DNA of 64,000 bases from Stanieria sp. NIES-3757 (GTDB taxonomy: Bacteria; Cyanobacteriota; Cyanobacteriia; Cyanobacteriales; Xenococcaceae). Positions 1 through 8,722 of this stretch are shown one piece after another. Under the pieces are notes generated by a model, which made no database searches, had not been told where the DNA came from, and was given only the letters and a program-made list of their open reading frames with translations. Every line of letters starts with the position of its first letter. The stretch's first letter is position 1. A program made the position numbers and the translations under genes. The DNA is taken from assembly GCA_002355455.1 (NCBI GenBank), contig AP017375.1, forward strand, positions 2,976,001-3,040,000. The letters run 5' to 3'.

Positions 1-2
1 TG

Positions 3-2075
3 GGGTTTGGCTTGGAATTGAATCTTTTAACCTTGTTTGGCATTATTTTAGCCATTGGAACCGTCACAGACGATGCAGTCGTGATTGTAGAGGCGGTGCA
101 AGTTAAAATGTCCCAGGGAATGAAACCACTGCCAGCAGCTCTCGATGCCATGGATGAATTGGGAGGGGCAGTTATTGCCTCTGCTTTGACCCAATTAGCC
201 GTATTTATTCCGGTTATGTTCTTTCCCGGCACGACGGGTATTGTCTATCGCCAATTCGCCATTACCCTTGGCGCTGCCATTGTTTTTTCTACCTTCAATG
301 CGATTACCCTCTCCCCGACTTTAGCTTCCCTCATCCTGCGTCCCCCTGGTTCTCCAAGGGATCCAATAGATCGAACTTTCCACTTTTTATTTGGTTGGTT
401 TTTCGGGTTCTTTAATCGAGTTTTTGGCTGGATCGAAAGGCGTTATGGTCAATTAATTGAGAGGCTAACCAGTATTAAAACGATAGTTCTGGCTATCTTT
501 ATCGGAGGTTTAGTTGCCACAGTATTTATGTATCAAGTAATTCCCTCTGGTTTTATTCCTGAAGAAGATCAGGGCTACTTTTTTGTTTTGGGAAATTCCC
601 CTGCCAATACGTCCTTGAATTACGGTCGCCAGCAAGTTGCTGAAGTTAATGAAATCGTGCGCAATATTCCTGAAATGAACTCAGTATTTGCGGCAGCGGG
701 TGCGAGCTTTGAAGGAAATAGCTACAACAAATATATTTTCTTCGGTCGCCTCAAACCATGGCAAGAGCGTCTCAACCCCGATCAATCGGTTTTTGCTGTT
801 TTGAAGAATCTCAATACTCAACTCAGAACCCAGATTTCAGGCTCTAGGGCAGTGGCGGTTAATGCTCCTGCAGTGGATGGATTGAGTGCCACTGGTGGCT
901 TAGAATTTCAGCTACAAAACCGAGGGGGATTGCCCATGGATACGATGATTGAAGTGGCGCAAAAATATATTGAGGCGGGAAATCAACGCCCCGAACTGCA
1001 AAATGTCTTTACCCAGTTTACTTTCTATACCGATCAACAGGAAATTTCGCTGGATAGAGACCAAATTAATGCCCTTAATGTCGATGTTGCCGAAGTTTTG
1101 CGAACCTTACAAACTTATCTTGGCTCTAGCTACATCAATGATTTTGTCTTTGCCAACCGTCAATATCGCGTTTATGCCCAAGTCGAGCCAGAATTCAGAT
1201 CAAATCCTTCAGATATTAGCCGTTTTTATGTCAGGTCTCGTGATGGCTCTTTAATTCAATTGAGTAATTTAGTCAACATAGAAGAAATTAATTATCCTCC
1301 CACCCTGACTCACTATAACGTCTATCCCTCGATTAAAATCCAAGCTGCCCCCGCTCCTGGTTACAGTTCCGGTCAAGCTATTCAGGCAATGGAAGCCGTA
1401 GCAGAACAAACTTTACCCAATGGTTTTGGCTATGAATGGACGGGAAGTGCTCTAGAAGAACTGTCTGCTGGAGGGGCGACCATTCTCATTTTTGGACTCG
1501 GTTTTGTCCTCGTTTTCCTGGTATTAGCAGCCCAATACGAAAGTTACATCGATCCGACGATTATTATGCTCACCGTCCCCCTATCTACCTTGGGAGCTTT
1601 ATTAGCTATCTGGTTTCGTGCCAATGTTTTGCAAGCGGGTGGATTTTGGCCCATCATCAGCAATGATATCTACGCTCAAGTGGGACTGTTAATGTTGATC
1701 GGCATGGCTTCTAAAAACGCCATTCTGATTGTAGAAACCGCGAATCAATACCGAGAAGTCGGGATGAATTTTACCAAGGCAGCGGTAGAAGCAGCAAAAT
1801 CTCGTTTTCGCCCGATTATGATGACTTCTCTGTCGGGGATAGTGGGCTATATTCCTCTAATGACTGCTTCTGGGGCAGGTGCTCTGAGTCGTTGGTCGAT
1901 TGGAACTGTCAGTTTTGGTGGTTATTTAATTGCCACTCTCTTAAGTTTGGCAGTTGCCCCCATTTTGTACATTACGATCAAGACGTTTGAAGATAAAGTT
2001 CTTAATTCAAACAGAAAGCAGGATGACAAAGTTGAAAGTCCTCCATTCAAAGAGAAAGCAGGAGGACGGAATTGA
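3..2075 (+). CDS. RND-family multidrug efflux transporter, C-terminal part (5' end outside window)
   Basis: Inner-membrane pump of the HAE1 (AcrB/MexB) class, which exports drugs or amphiphiles using the proton gradient and works with a periplasmic adaptor and an outer-membrane channel. The reading frame is open to the left edge, so the gene is cut by the window and roughly the first 390-400 residues are missing. The visible part starts in TM4 with the proton-relay aspartate pair (TDDAVVIVEAV), continues through the second periplasmic porter and docking region, and ends with TM7-TM12. The TM10 relay lysine is present (GMASKNAILIVE). The adaptor gene is not in view and may lie upstream. A TTG at position 12 is not the real start. 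Substrate cannot be read from sequence. Confidence 0.93.
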   Translation, partial: GFGLELNLLTLFGIILAIGTVTDDAVVIVEAVQVKMSQGMKPLPAALDAMDELGGAVIASALTQLAVFIPVMFFPGTTGIVYRQFAITLGAAIVFSTFNAITLSPTLASLILRPPGSPRDPIDRTFHFLFGWFFGFFNRVFGWIERRYGQLIERLTSIKTIVLAIFIGGLVATVFMYQVIPSGFIPEEDQGYFFVLGNSPANTSLNYGRQQVAEVNEIVRNIPEMNSVFAAAGASFEGNSYNKYIFFGRLKPWQERLNPDQSVFAVLKNLNTQLRTQISGSRAVAVNAPAVDGLSATGGLEFQLQNRGGLPMDTMIEVAQKYIEAGNQRPELQNVFTQFTFYTDQQEISLDRDQINALNVDVAEVLRTLQTYLGSSYINDFVFANRQYRVYAQVEPEFRSNPSDISRFYVRSRDGSLIQLSNLVNIEEINYPPTLTHYNVYPSIKIQAAPAPGYSSGQAIQAMEAVAEQTLPNGFGYEWTGSALEELSAGGATILIFGLGFVLVFLVLAAQYESYIDPTIIMLTVPLSTLGALLAIWFRANVLQAGGFWPIISNDIYAQVGLLMLIGMASKNAILIVETANQYREVGMNFTKAAVEAAKSRFRPIMMTSLSGIVGYIPLMTASGAGALSRWSIGTVSFGGYLIATLLSLAVAPILYITIKTFEDKVLNSNRKQDDKVESPPFKEKAGGRN

Positions 2076-2080
2076 CAAGT

Positions 2081-2127
2081 TGCCGAAGTTAATTCGGCAG
2101 ACAGCTCCTGCCTCCTGGAGGCAGGAG
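2081..2127 (+). terminator. Two adjacent stem-loops between the RND pump and the P-type ATPase
   Basis: Directly after the pump gene lie two hairpins: TGCCGAA/TTCGGCA (2081-2087 with 2093-2099), then a near-perfect palindrome with arms CTCCTGCCTCC and GGAGGCAGGAG around one T (2105-2127). A T-rich stretch follows 10-15 bases later but not immediately. They could terminate or attenuate read-through into the ATPase gene. This role is inferred. Confidence 0.5.
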
Positions 2128-2170
2128 TTATAAGTTCGTTTTTGTTCTCTATTTCTGATTACCTATAACG

Positions 2171-4903
2171 ATGACAACTGAACGCTGGCATTATCTCACC
2201 GAAGAACAGGTCTTAGACCTATTAGAAACTCAGACCGAGCAAGGATTGCATCCGCTTGAAGTCCAAAATCGCTTTACCCGATACGGACTTAATGCCCTAA
2301 CCCAGAAAGAAGGGAAAAAGCCCCTGACTATCTTCCTCGAACAGTTTAACCAGCCGCTGGTTTATATCCTAATGGCAGCAGGGGTCATGACCGGACTTCT
2401 GAAAGAATGGGTAGACATGGGGGTGATTTTCGCCGTCGTCCTGCTTAATGCCATTGTTGGATTTATCCAAGAAGCCAAGGCAACACAAGCGATGGAAGCA
2501 TTGGCTAAAACGATGCAAAGTGAAGCCACAGTGGTTCGCGCCGGGCAAAAGCAAAGGATTTCCGCAACCGAGTTAGTGCCTGGGGATATTGTCCTCCTCC
2601 AGTCGGGAGATAAAGTCCCCGCCGACCTGCGCCTGGTGAGCAGCCGCGACCTCCAGATCGATGAATCTGCCCTGACCGGAGAATCGGTGCCTGTCGAAAA
2701 GTACTCAGCCAAACAGTTGCCAGATGACACAGTTCTGGCAGAAAGGAGTAATATTGCCCACACTTCTACCCTAGTCACCTACGGCACGGGGACGGGAATC
2801 GTAGTAGCCACTGGAGACAGTACGCAAATCGGTCAAATCAATAAGATGATCACCTCGGCTGAAGCACTGGAAACTCCTTTGACCAGACAAATTGAGCAGT
2901 TCAGCCTGGCTTTGATGAAGGTAATTCTTGCGATCGCCGGATTAACCTTGATGGCGGGGTTAGTCCGCGCTGAAGTCGTCACCCGCGAGGTATTGAAAGA
3001 AAGTTTTCTCGAAGTGGTAGCCCTAGCCGTGGGAGCAGTTCCCGAAGGATTACCTGTGGTGGTAACCATTACCCTGGCGATTGGCGTGTCTCGCATGGCA
3101 AAGCGAAACGCCATTATTCGCAAACTGCCAGCAGTAGAAACTTTGGGGAGTACCACCGTTATCTGTACCGATAAAACAGGAACCCTAACGCAAAACGAAA
3201 TGACCGTTCAGGAAGTTGTCGCCGGCGGAGAAAGGTTCGATCTTTCTGGGATTGGTTACGGGTTTGAGGGAGAGTTTAGTAAAGAAGAAGTCCCAACCGC
3301 TCCCCAGTCTAATCAAGCTCTAATGGAATGTTTAAAGGCCGGACTACTGTGCAACGATTCTCGGTTAGTTGTGACAGCAGAAGGCAGCCACGTGGAAGGC
3401 GATCCGACAGAAGCTGCTTTGCTCGTCTCAGCCCAGAAGGCCGGTTTAAGCAGAGAAAACCTCGAACGGGATTGCCCGAGAATTGATTCGATCCCCTTTG
3501 AGTCCCAATATATGTACATGGCTACCCTGCACGATCGCGGAGATTATCAACCGCACCTCGCCTATGTCAAAGGGTCAGTGGAGCAGATTCTGCTTCGCTG
3601 CAAAGATGCTCTCAGTAGTTCGGGAAACATTATCCCCTTGGATAGGGGTGCGATCGAGAGGTCTATAACTGAGATGGCAGCTCGAGGATTGCGGGTGTTG
3701 GCATTTGCCCGAGCAGAATTCTCCCCTGAGATGTTAGGGATTACTCACGACAATATTGCTGGTGGATTGACGTTTCTAGGGTTGCAAGCGATGATTGACC
3801 CGGCTCGCCCAGAAGCGATAGAAGCGGTGAGAACCTGTCAGAAAGCGGGAATTCGGGTGAAGATGATCACCGGAGATCACTTGGGAACCGCCGCTGCCAT
3901 TGGTAGAAAGATCGGGCTGGAGGGCGCTTCTGGTAAATCCCTGGCACTAAGCGGGCAAGAAATAGCCCAAATGTCGGATTCCCAACTTATTGACGCTGCT
4001 GAACGGGTGTCCGTGTTTGCCCGGGTTGCCCCCGAACAAAAACTCCGTTTGGTCAAAGCCTTGCAAGCCAATGGCAATATTGTAGCCATGACAGGAGACG
4101 GAGTCAATGATGCCCCAGCATTGCGACAAGCTGACATTGGCACCGCGATGGGAATTACGGGAACCGAAGTGGCCAAAGAAGCTGCTGAGATGGTGCTGTT
4201 GGATGATAACTTTGCTACCATTCGCGTGGCGGTGGAGGAAGGACGGAGGATTTACGACAATATTATTAAAAGCATCATTTGGCTGCTGCCTACCAATGCC
4301 AGTTTGGGCTTGATTATTGTCATCTCCTCCTTTTTCAATCTCGGCATGCCCGTGACTCCCCTGCATATTCTCTGGATCAATACCATAGCAGCAGTTCTGC
4401 TGGGAACGACTCTCGCTTTCGAGGTAGCAGAACCGGGCATCATGGAACGCCCTCCCCGTCCGTCCGAAACCCCGCTGCTGCAAAGACCCGTGGTCTGGAG
4501 AATTTTGGCCATTGGAGCCGTGCTGTGTGCGATCGCATTTGCCGTCTATGAATTTAAAAGATCTGACCCAAATACTTCTCTAGCCGCCGCGCAAACTGCC
4601 GCCGCCAACGCGATCGTCTTCGGACAAATTTTCTTGCTGTTCAACTGTCGTTCGCGGCGTTACACCATGTTCAAATTGGGGGTCTTCTCCAACCGTTGGT
4701 TGCTTATAGGTGTTGTTTTGATGGTGTTGGCTCAGCTACTGTTTACCTACACGCCGATGATGAACAAACTCTTCCGCACTGATGGGATTGGACTTAATGA
4801 CTGGGCTATTATCATTGGAGCTTCTGTTGTATTCTATCTTATTGTAGAAATGGTTAAACGTTGGCTGAAATTTAGTGAATCAAGGTACTCAGTTCGCACA
4901 TAA
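2171..4903 (+). CDS. P2-type cation-transporting ATPase (specificity uncertain)
   Basis: Membrane ATPase of the P2 (Ca2+/Na+/H+) class, 910 residues, with all catalytic signatures: actuator TGES at about residue 169, phosphorylated Asp in DKTGTLT at about residue 334, and the hinge TGDGVND at about residue 641. The N-terminal cation-ATPase domain, PEGLP in TM4 and four C-terminal helices are present. Unlike the second P2 ATPase of this window (30185-32977), TM5 and TM6 lack the acidic ion-site residues of SERCA-type pumps: TM6 reads WINTIAAVLLG where the Ca2+ pump has [11 protein letters not shown]. It is therefore probably not a standard Ca2+ pump; Na+ or H+ are alternatives. It follows the RND gene by 95 bp and may share its promoter. 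Confidence 0.92.
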   Translation: MTTERWHYLTEEQVLDLLETQTEQGLHPLEVQNRFTRYGLNALTQKEGKKPLTIFLEQFNQPLVYILMAAGVMTGLLKEWVDMGVIFAVVLLNAIVGFIQEAKATQAMEALAKTMQSEATVVRAGQKQRISATELVPGDIVLLQSGDKVPADLRLVSSRDLQIDESALTGESVPVEKYSAKQLPDDTVLAERSNIAHTSTLVTYGTGTGIVVATGDSTQIGQINKMITSAEALETPLTRQIEQFSLALMKVILAIAGLTLMAGLVRAEVVTREVLKESFLEVVALAVGAVPEGLPVVVTITLAIGVSRMAKRNAIIRKLPAVETLGSTTVICTDKTGTLTQNEMTVQEVVAGGERFDLSGIGYGFEGEFSKEEVPTAPQSNQALMECLKAGLLCNDSRLVVTAEGSHVEGDPTEAALLVSAQKAGLSRENLERDCPRIDSIPFESQYMYMATLHDRGDYQPHLAYVKGSVEQILLRCKDALSSSGNIIPLDRGAIERSITEMAARGLRVLAFARAEFSPEMLGITHDNIAGGLTFLGLQAMIDPARPEAIEAVRTCQKAGIRVKMITGDHLGTAAAIGRKIGLEGASGKSLALSGQEIAQMSDSQLIDAAERVSVFARVAPEQKLRLVKALQANGNIVAMTGDGVNDAPALRQADIGTAMGITGTEVAKEAAEMVLLDDNFATIRVAVEEGRRIYDNIIKSIIWLLPTNASLGLIIVISSFFNLGMPVTPLHILWINTIAAVLLGTTLAFEVAEPGIMERPPRPSETPLLQRPVVWRILAIGAVLCAIAFAVYEFKRSDPNTSLAAAQTAAANAIVFGQIFLLFNCRSRRYTMFKLGVFSNRWLLIGVVLMVLAQLLFTYTPMMNKLFRTDGIGLNDWAIIIGASVVFYLIVEMVKRWLKFSESRYSVRT

Positions 4904-5055
4904 AGTTATATTAAATCCTCTTAAGCAACCATAATAAATATCGGTGGAGAAAGGCAGGAAGCAGTCAAGATGAAAAAATTTCACCACCATGAATGAAAGT
5001 AGTTCTTGTGTTTTGCTTTGGTTACTTTCAGGTTAGAAGGAAAAAAAGAATTAAA

Positions 5056-5081
5056 GCAATCAAGCTCACGGGGTGACAACC
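5056..5081 (+). repeat. Left target-site duplication and left terminal inverted repeat of the IS4-family element
   Basis: GCAATCAAG at 5056-5064 is repeated exactly at 6332-6340 and is the target duplication. The left terminal repeat begins at 5065 (CTCACGGGGTGACAACC) and matches the inverted right end with one mismatch over 17 bases. Confidence 0.88.
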
Positions 5082-6331
5082 CCTTGGAATAGAAGATGAA
5101 CAGTCAGGAGAGCGGGAAGATGGTAGAAAAAAGGGGTCGAACTTCTTGAGAAAAACCCCTAAGCAAAAATGTTGCCAAAATTCTATCACAAATGCTTCTC
5201 TAAGTTGTTAACTTCAAGGCAATATACTACGTTACAAATAATTATTTTCTTATTGCAAAGTTACAGAACAATTCAGATTGAGAAATTAGCTGCTTTACTA
5301 CCAATTCCCATCAAATATGAGAGCCGTCGTCGTCATCTTCAAAGATTGTTAATCTCACCTAAGTTGAGGCTAAAATGTCTTTGGGTTCCTATCCTCAAAA
5401 AATGGCTAAAAATCAATCAATCTCCTAATAAAATAGCTTATGTAGCCATAGATAGAACCAGATGGCAAGAACGAAATTTATTTGTAGCTAGTCTCATCCA
5501 AGATAAAAGAGCAATTCCTCTACATTGGCTCTTGCTAGATAAAAAGGGCAATAGCAATTTTCAAGAACAAAAGAGATTACTCAAATTAGTCTTACGGCTG
5601 TTAGATGGCTTCAAAATTGTCATTTTAGGTGACCGTGAGTTTGGTCATATATCATTGGCAGATTGGCTCGAAAAACAGGGATGTCAATACGTTATCAGAA
5701 CGAAAGACAATAAATACATTAAGCAAAAAGAAGAAAATTATCAGTTATTAAAATTTTTAGGACTTAAACCAGGAAAATCTTTTTATTTACCATCAGTTAA
5801 ACTAACCAAACAAAAAGGTTTTGGTGTAGTTAATCTTGCTGGATATTGGTCACAGAAGACCAAAAAGAAGCAAAAAAATGAAGGATGGTATTTGATTACA
5901 AATTTACCCAATTTAAAACAAGCAGTATTCGCTTACCAACATCGTTATGGAATCGAGGCAATGTTTAAAGATTGTAAAACAGGAGGTTATAATTTAGAAC
6001 AATGTCATGGCAATGACCAACGTTTACTGGCTTTAGTTTTATTAATAGCAATCGCTTATACTTGTGCCATTAAAAGAGGTAAACAAATTAAATCTATGGG
6101 GATTCAAAAGTATATTTGTCGTCTAAAATCAGCTAGAAGAACTACAAGACGACACAGTAATTTTTGGATAGGTTTGTATGGTGGATTATGGATTAAAACC
6201 TATGAATTTTGTCATGATTTGGTAGAGCAGTTAATGAGATTTACTCCTAATAAGTTACCTTTCTACCAACAAGGTCTGAGGGCTAAAAGACTCATTCAAA
6301 CTGCTTTTTAGCTTGGTTGTCACCCCGTAAG
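5065..6331 (+). mobile_element. Complete IS4-family insertion sequence (1267 bp)
   Basis: The element is bounded by 17-bp terminal inverted repeats (left 5065-5081, right 6315-6331, one mismatch; shared core ACGGGGTGACAACC) and flanked by a perfect 9-bp direct repeat, GCAATCAAG. It encodes one intact transposase of the DDE/YREK type. Intact ends, identical target repeats and an undamaged ORF indicate a recent insertion that is probably still able to move. It landed in the intergenic space after the P-type ATPase gene and before the DUF6515 gene, and interrupts no recognisable gene. Nine to twelve base pairs is the usual target-duplication range of this family. Confidence 0.92.
5169..6311 (+). 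CDS. IS4-family transposase
   Basis: 380-residue DDE transposase that catalyses movement of the surrounding element. The RNase H-like core shows the first Asp in AIDRTRW, the second Asp in LGDREFG, and the family signature Y-2-R-3-E-6-K in YQHRYGIEAMFKDCK, which carries the catalytic Glu. The N-terminal region (LTSRQYTTLQII) fits the family DNA-binding part. The ATG at 5169 lies 88 bp inside the right edge of the left inverted repeat, and the stop overlaps the run-up to the right repeat. No frameshift or internal stop is seen. It is more AT-rich than the flanking ATPase gene, consistent with transfer. Confidence 0.95.
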   Translation: MLPKFYHKCFSKLLTSRQYTTLQIIIFLLQSYRTIQIEKLAALLPIPIKYESRRRHLQRLLISPKLRLKCLWVPILKKWLKINQSPNKIAYVAIDRTRWQERNLFVASLIQDKRAIPLHWLLLDKKGNSNFQEQKRLLKLVLRLLDGFKIVILGDREFGHISLADWLEKQGCQYVIRTKDNKYIKQKEENYQLLKFLGLKPGKSFYLPSVKLTKQKGFGVVNLAGYWSQKTKKKQKNEGWYLITNLPNLKQAVFAYQHRYGIEAMFKDCKTGGYNLEQCHGNDQRLLALVLLIAIAYTCAIKRGKQIKSMGIQKYICRLKSARRTTRRHSNFWIGLYGGLWIKTYEFCHDLVEQLMRFTPNKLPFYQQGLRAKRLIQTAF

Positions 6332-6340
6332 GCAATCAAG
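6315..6340 (+). repeat. Right terminal inverted repeat and right target-site duplication of the IS4-family element
   Basis: GGTTGTCACCCCGTAAG (6315-6331) is the inverted counterpart of the left end, followed at once by the second copy of GCAATCAAG (6332-6340). Confidence 0.88.
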
Positions 6341-6410
6341 TTTATCACAACTAATTAAACAGATTTCATATTATAGCAGCCGAATTATAGGTTAGGACAA
6401 AGTATTTAAC

Positions 6411-6438
6411 GTAAGGGCGAATGGCCATTCGCCCTTAC
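6411..6438. repeat. 28-bp perfect palindrome
   Basis: The half-site GTAAGGGCGAATGG is followed directly by its exact reverse complement, making a 28-bp palindrome with no mismatch. Similar GTAAGGGCGAATGGCCA-type palindromes are familiar as dispersed intergenic repeats in cyanobacteria (recollection, not a search). In RNA it could form a strong hairpin. The rest of the 6341-6676 gap shows no gene. Confidence 0.8.
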
Positions 6439-6676
6439 AAAATTTATGCGTCCTGATCTTTCCTTCGACGGCTATACCAGCCAACCCCAACGATCAAATC
6501 GAAAGGACAACAAAAATAGATCGGTTGTCCGAGAAAAATTAAACAATTTTTGTCGAGCAGACGATCGCGGTTAGCGTGCTAAGTCTATGGTGGTAAGGCA
6601 GCACTCGCTGCGCGAGATCGCTTCATTCTACTTTTTCTAGTTTATGAACAACTGAGCAGTGCGTACCCACCTCAAC

Positions 6677-7609
6677 TCATAAATAGGTAACCATAAACAC
6701 CAATTGATCGCCTTCATAATAAGGAAGATAGTAGGTACCAGCAAATAGGTAATATTCCGTACCTTCCCGCTGTACCTTGGTATAGCCTTCGGGCAAATAG
6801 GGCACTATAGCATCCGCTGGGGGATTCACGACCACGTAATTACCTGTAGCCTCATCGAGGATATAGAATGTACCTAGATAATAATAGTAAATCTGGTCGC
6901 CTACCGGTGTAGTAATAAACCCTTCGGGTAACGAGGTAACACTAGTACCAGAAGGGGCTGAAACAACCGTATAACCACCCCCATCGTCCCCTTGATAGTA
7001 AACACCGTTATCATAGTAAACGTCGTTGGCAGCATCAACCAAGATCGCGGTAGTAGTAATCGTAGCAAACCAGAAGCCGGGCGGATAATAGCTATTCCAA
7101 TAACTACCGCCATACCACCAGCCATCATCCCAACCGTAATATCTATTGTCCTCTAAGAAGTCTTGACGGTTTTCTTGACGCTCTGTTCTCTGCCCCTGTC
7201 TCTCGCCTTGCCGTTCCGTTCTCTGCTCTTGTCTGGTGCCCTGGAGTTCTTGACGCTCGCCTTGCCGTTCCGTTCTCTGTCCTTGTCTCTCGCCCTGACG
7301 TTCTGTTCTCTGTACTTGTCCCTGGAATTGGTCGCTGCTTATCTGACGGTTTCCCACGCTCGACGAGCGATTAGCACCCTGTATACTACCGCCTTGGCGC
7401 GTAGTTCTACCGCTGCGTGAGGTTGCTGCGCCTCCGGATCTACTAAAGCCACCCGACCTCTGTATACTTCTTCCTCCGCCTCCAAATCCCCCTCCCCCTC
7501 TTCCTCCTCTTCCTCGAGCAAAGGCTTCGTCAGCCAACATGCCACCAGTGAAGAGTATCAGCAAAAGAGCAATGGTCGAACGTTGCAATATTTGAAAATA
7601 ACTTTTCAT
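6677..7609 (-). CDS. DUF6515-family secreted protein with R/Q-rich repeats
   Basis: 310 residues. An N-terminal signal peptide (hydrophobic stretch, likely cleaved after EAFA) is followed by a Gly/Arg-rich segment, then a low-complexity region repeating RTERQGERQGQ several times (about residues 100-150). A Trp/Tyr-rich region follows, and a C-terminal half rich in YYY and VVNPPADAIVPYLPEGY motifs, which I recognise as the DUF6515 type. Export is likely; function is unknown. The gene lies 40 bp downstream of the DUF2092 gene on the same strand, so the two probably form an operon of exported proteins. The repeat tract makes repeat-number variation between strains plausible. Confidence 0.75.
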   Translation of the reverse strand: MKSYFQILQRSTIALLLILFTGGMLADEAFARGRGGRGGGGFGGGGRSIQRSGGFSRSGGAATSRSGRTTRQGGSIQGANRSSSVGNRQISSDQFQGQVQRTERQGERQGQRTERQGERQELQGTRQEQRTERQGERQGQRTERQENRQDFLEDNRYYGWDDGWWYGGSYWNSYYPPGFWFATITTTAILVDAANDVYYDNGVYYQGDDGGGYTVVSAPSGTSVTSLPEGFITTPVGDQIYYYYLGTFYILDEATGNYVVVNPPADAIVPYLPEGYTKVQREGTEYYLFAGTYYLPYYEGDQLVFMVTYL

Positions 7610-7649
7610 AGTGACCCATCCTAGTTGTAAATATTAAGCTAATTAAGCT

Positions 7650-8432
7650 CTACTGCTGCGGTAAAAATTCAATTTCACTTGCCCCCTCAGGTGCGACAAA
7701 TCTGAACAGGCGATCTGGCAAACGTGGAGAAAAATTCCAATCAGAGAAATAAGCCGTGTACTGTGGTGCTTCTGGTAAGTTTTTGTAGGTAACGATCAAC
7801 TTACAGGGCACGATTTCAAACCCGTCCTCAATCCAGATTTGCCAGTCAACGTTATCCTGAGTAAAGGCAAGATGGTGACAAAGCCGATCTCCAACCTGGT
7901 GTAACCCCAAGTAGTCGCCAGTTTGTACGTTGGCGATAACACCCTGATAAAAATTTCCCGTCAGAAAGTCAGCTAGGGGGGCAGTAATGCCGCGATCTTC
8001 CAAGAAAGGTATAGCTTCGTTGAGCGTGTCTGGAGTATCGATATACAAATAATGATTTAAATCCCGATCCAAGAGGATAAAGCGATCGCCATTAAACCAC
8101 AGATTGCGATTTTGTAAATCTCCTTCCTGATTAACAAAAAGTCGATCGGGTCGCCGCACTGCAATGTTAAAGTTGCTCGTATATTGAATTTTCTGACCCC
8201 GAGGTGACACTTCATCTACTTCTACTTCTGCTTGGAACGTAAATTGTTCGGGCTCATCAATGTATTGACCGAGTTCTTGCAGGAGTTCATTGGCAACAGG
8301 GTCAATTGTAGGAGCAAGATTTTCAGGACTTTGTTGTGCGCTAACTGGGCTAACCAGAATAACAAATGTCAGTACTACTCCTTGCCCAAAACTATTAGTA
8401 AAGCACTGAAAACGCTGTTTTAAATCAGTCAT
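7650..8432 (-). CDS. DUF2092-family exported protein
   Basis: About 260 residues from the chosen ATG. The start at 8432 (MTDLKQRF) gives a normal signal peptide ending at PVSA|QQ. Upstream in-frame ATGs (8489, 8537) would only add a long basic leader. The mature part reads like the DUF2092 periplasmic-protein family: an antiparallel beta-rich body with phrases such as RRPDRLFVNQEGD, LWFNGDRFILLDRDLN and FSPRLPDRLFRFVAP, resembling lipoprotein-carrier (LolA-like) folds. No catalytic residues are evident. It is followed on the same strand by the DUF6515 gene, and I infer a shared envelope-related role. Confidence 0.75.
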   Translation of the reverse strand: MTDLKQRFQCFTNSFGQGVVLTFVILVSPVSAQQSPENLAPTIDPVANELLQELGQYIDEPEQFTFQAEVEVDEVSPRGQKIQYTSNFNIAVRRPDRLFVNQEGDLQNRNLWFNGDRFILLDRDLNHYLYIDTPDTLNEAIPFLEDRGITAPLADFLTGNFYQGVIANVQTGDYLGLHQVGDRLCHHLAFTQDNVDWQIWIEDGFEIVPCKLIVTYKNLPEAPQYTAYFSDWNFSPRLPDRLFRFVAPEGASEIEFLPQQ

Positions 8433-8722
8433 TTCTTGTTGTCTTCGATTTCGTAGCGTGAATGGAATTGGAGATAACTCAGTCTTCATTTTTTGAACTT
8501 TGAACAAAAAACAGAATATTTCGGCTAAAACAAACACTAATTACAGCCGAAAAAGTGGTCTTGTGTAGTACGCGCCTTCAGTGAGCGGAACTGAGAAGAT
8601 AGCTCCTGCCAATATTACTGCTTTCTCAATTTTGCGATCCCTAGTACGATCTAATTTTAACCTATCCCTAATCTAAATTTCTAAATAATAAATATGTACT
8701 AAAATGGCAAAATGGACTGAAG

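Noticed and set aside
3947-4483. 178-codon minus-strand frame inside the P-type ATPase gene
   Set aside because: Antisense shadow of a well-conserved gene; no family resemblance and no ribosome site.
7163-7420. 85-codon plus-strand frame opposite the DUF6515 gene
   Set aside because: Leu/Ser-rich antisense reading of the R/Q repeat tract, not a plausible protein.
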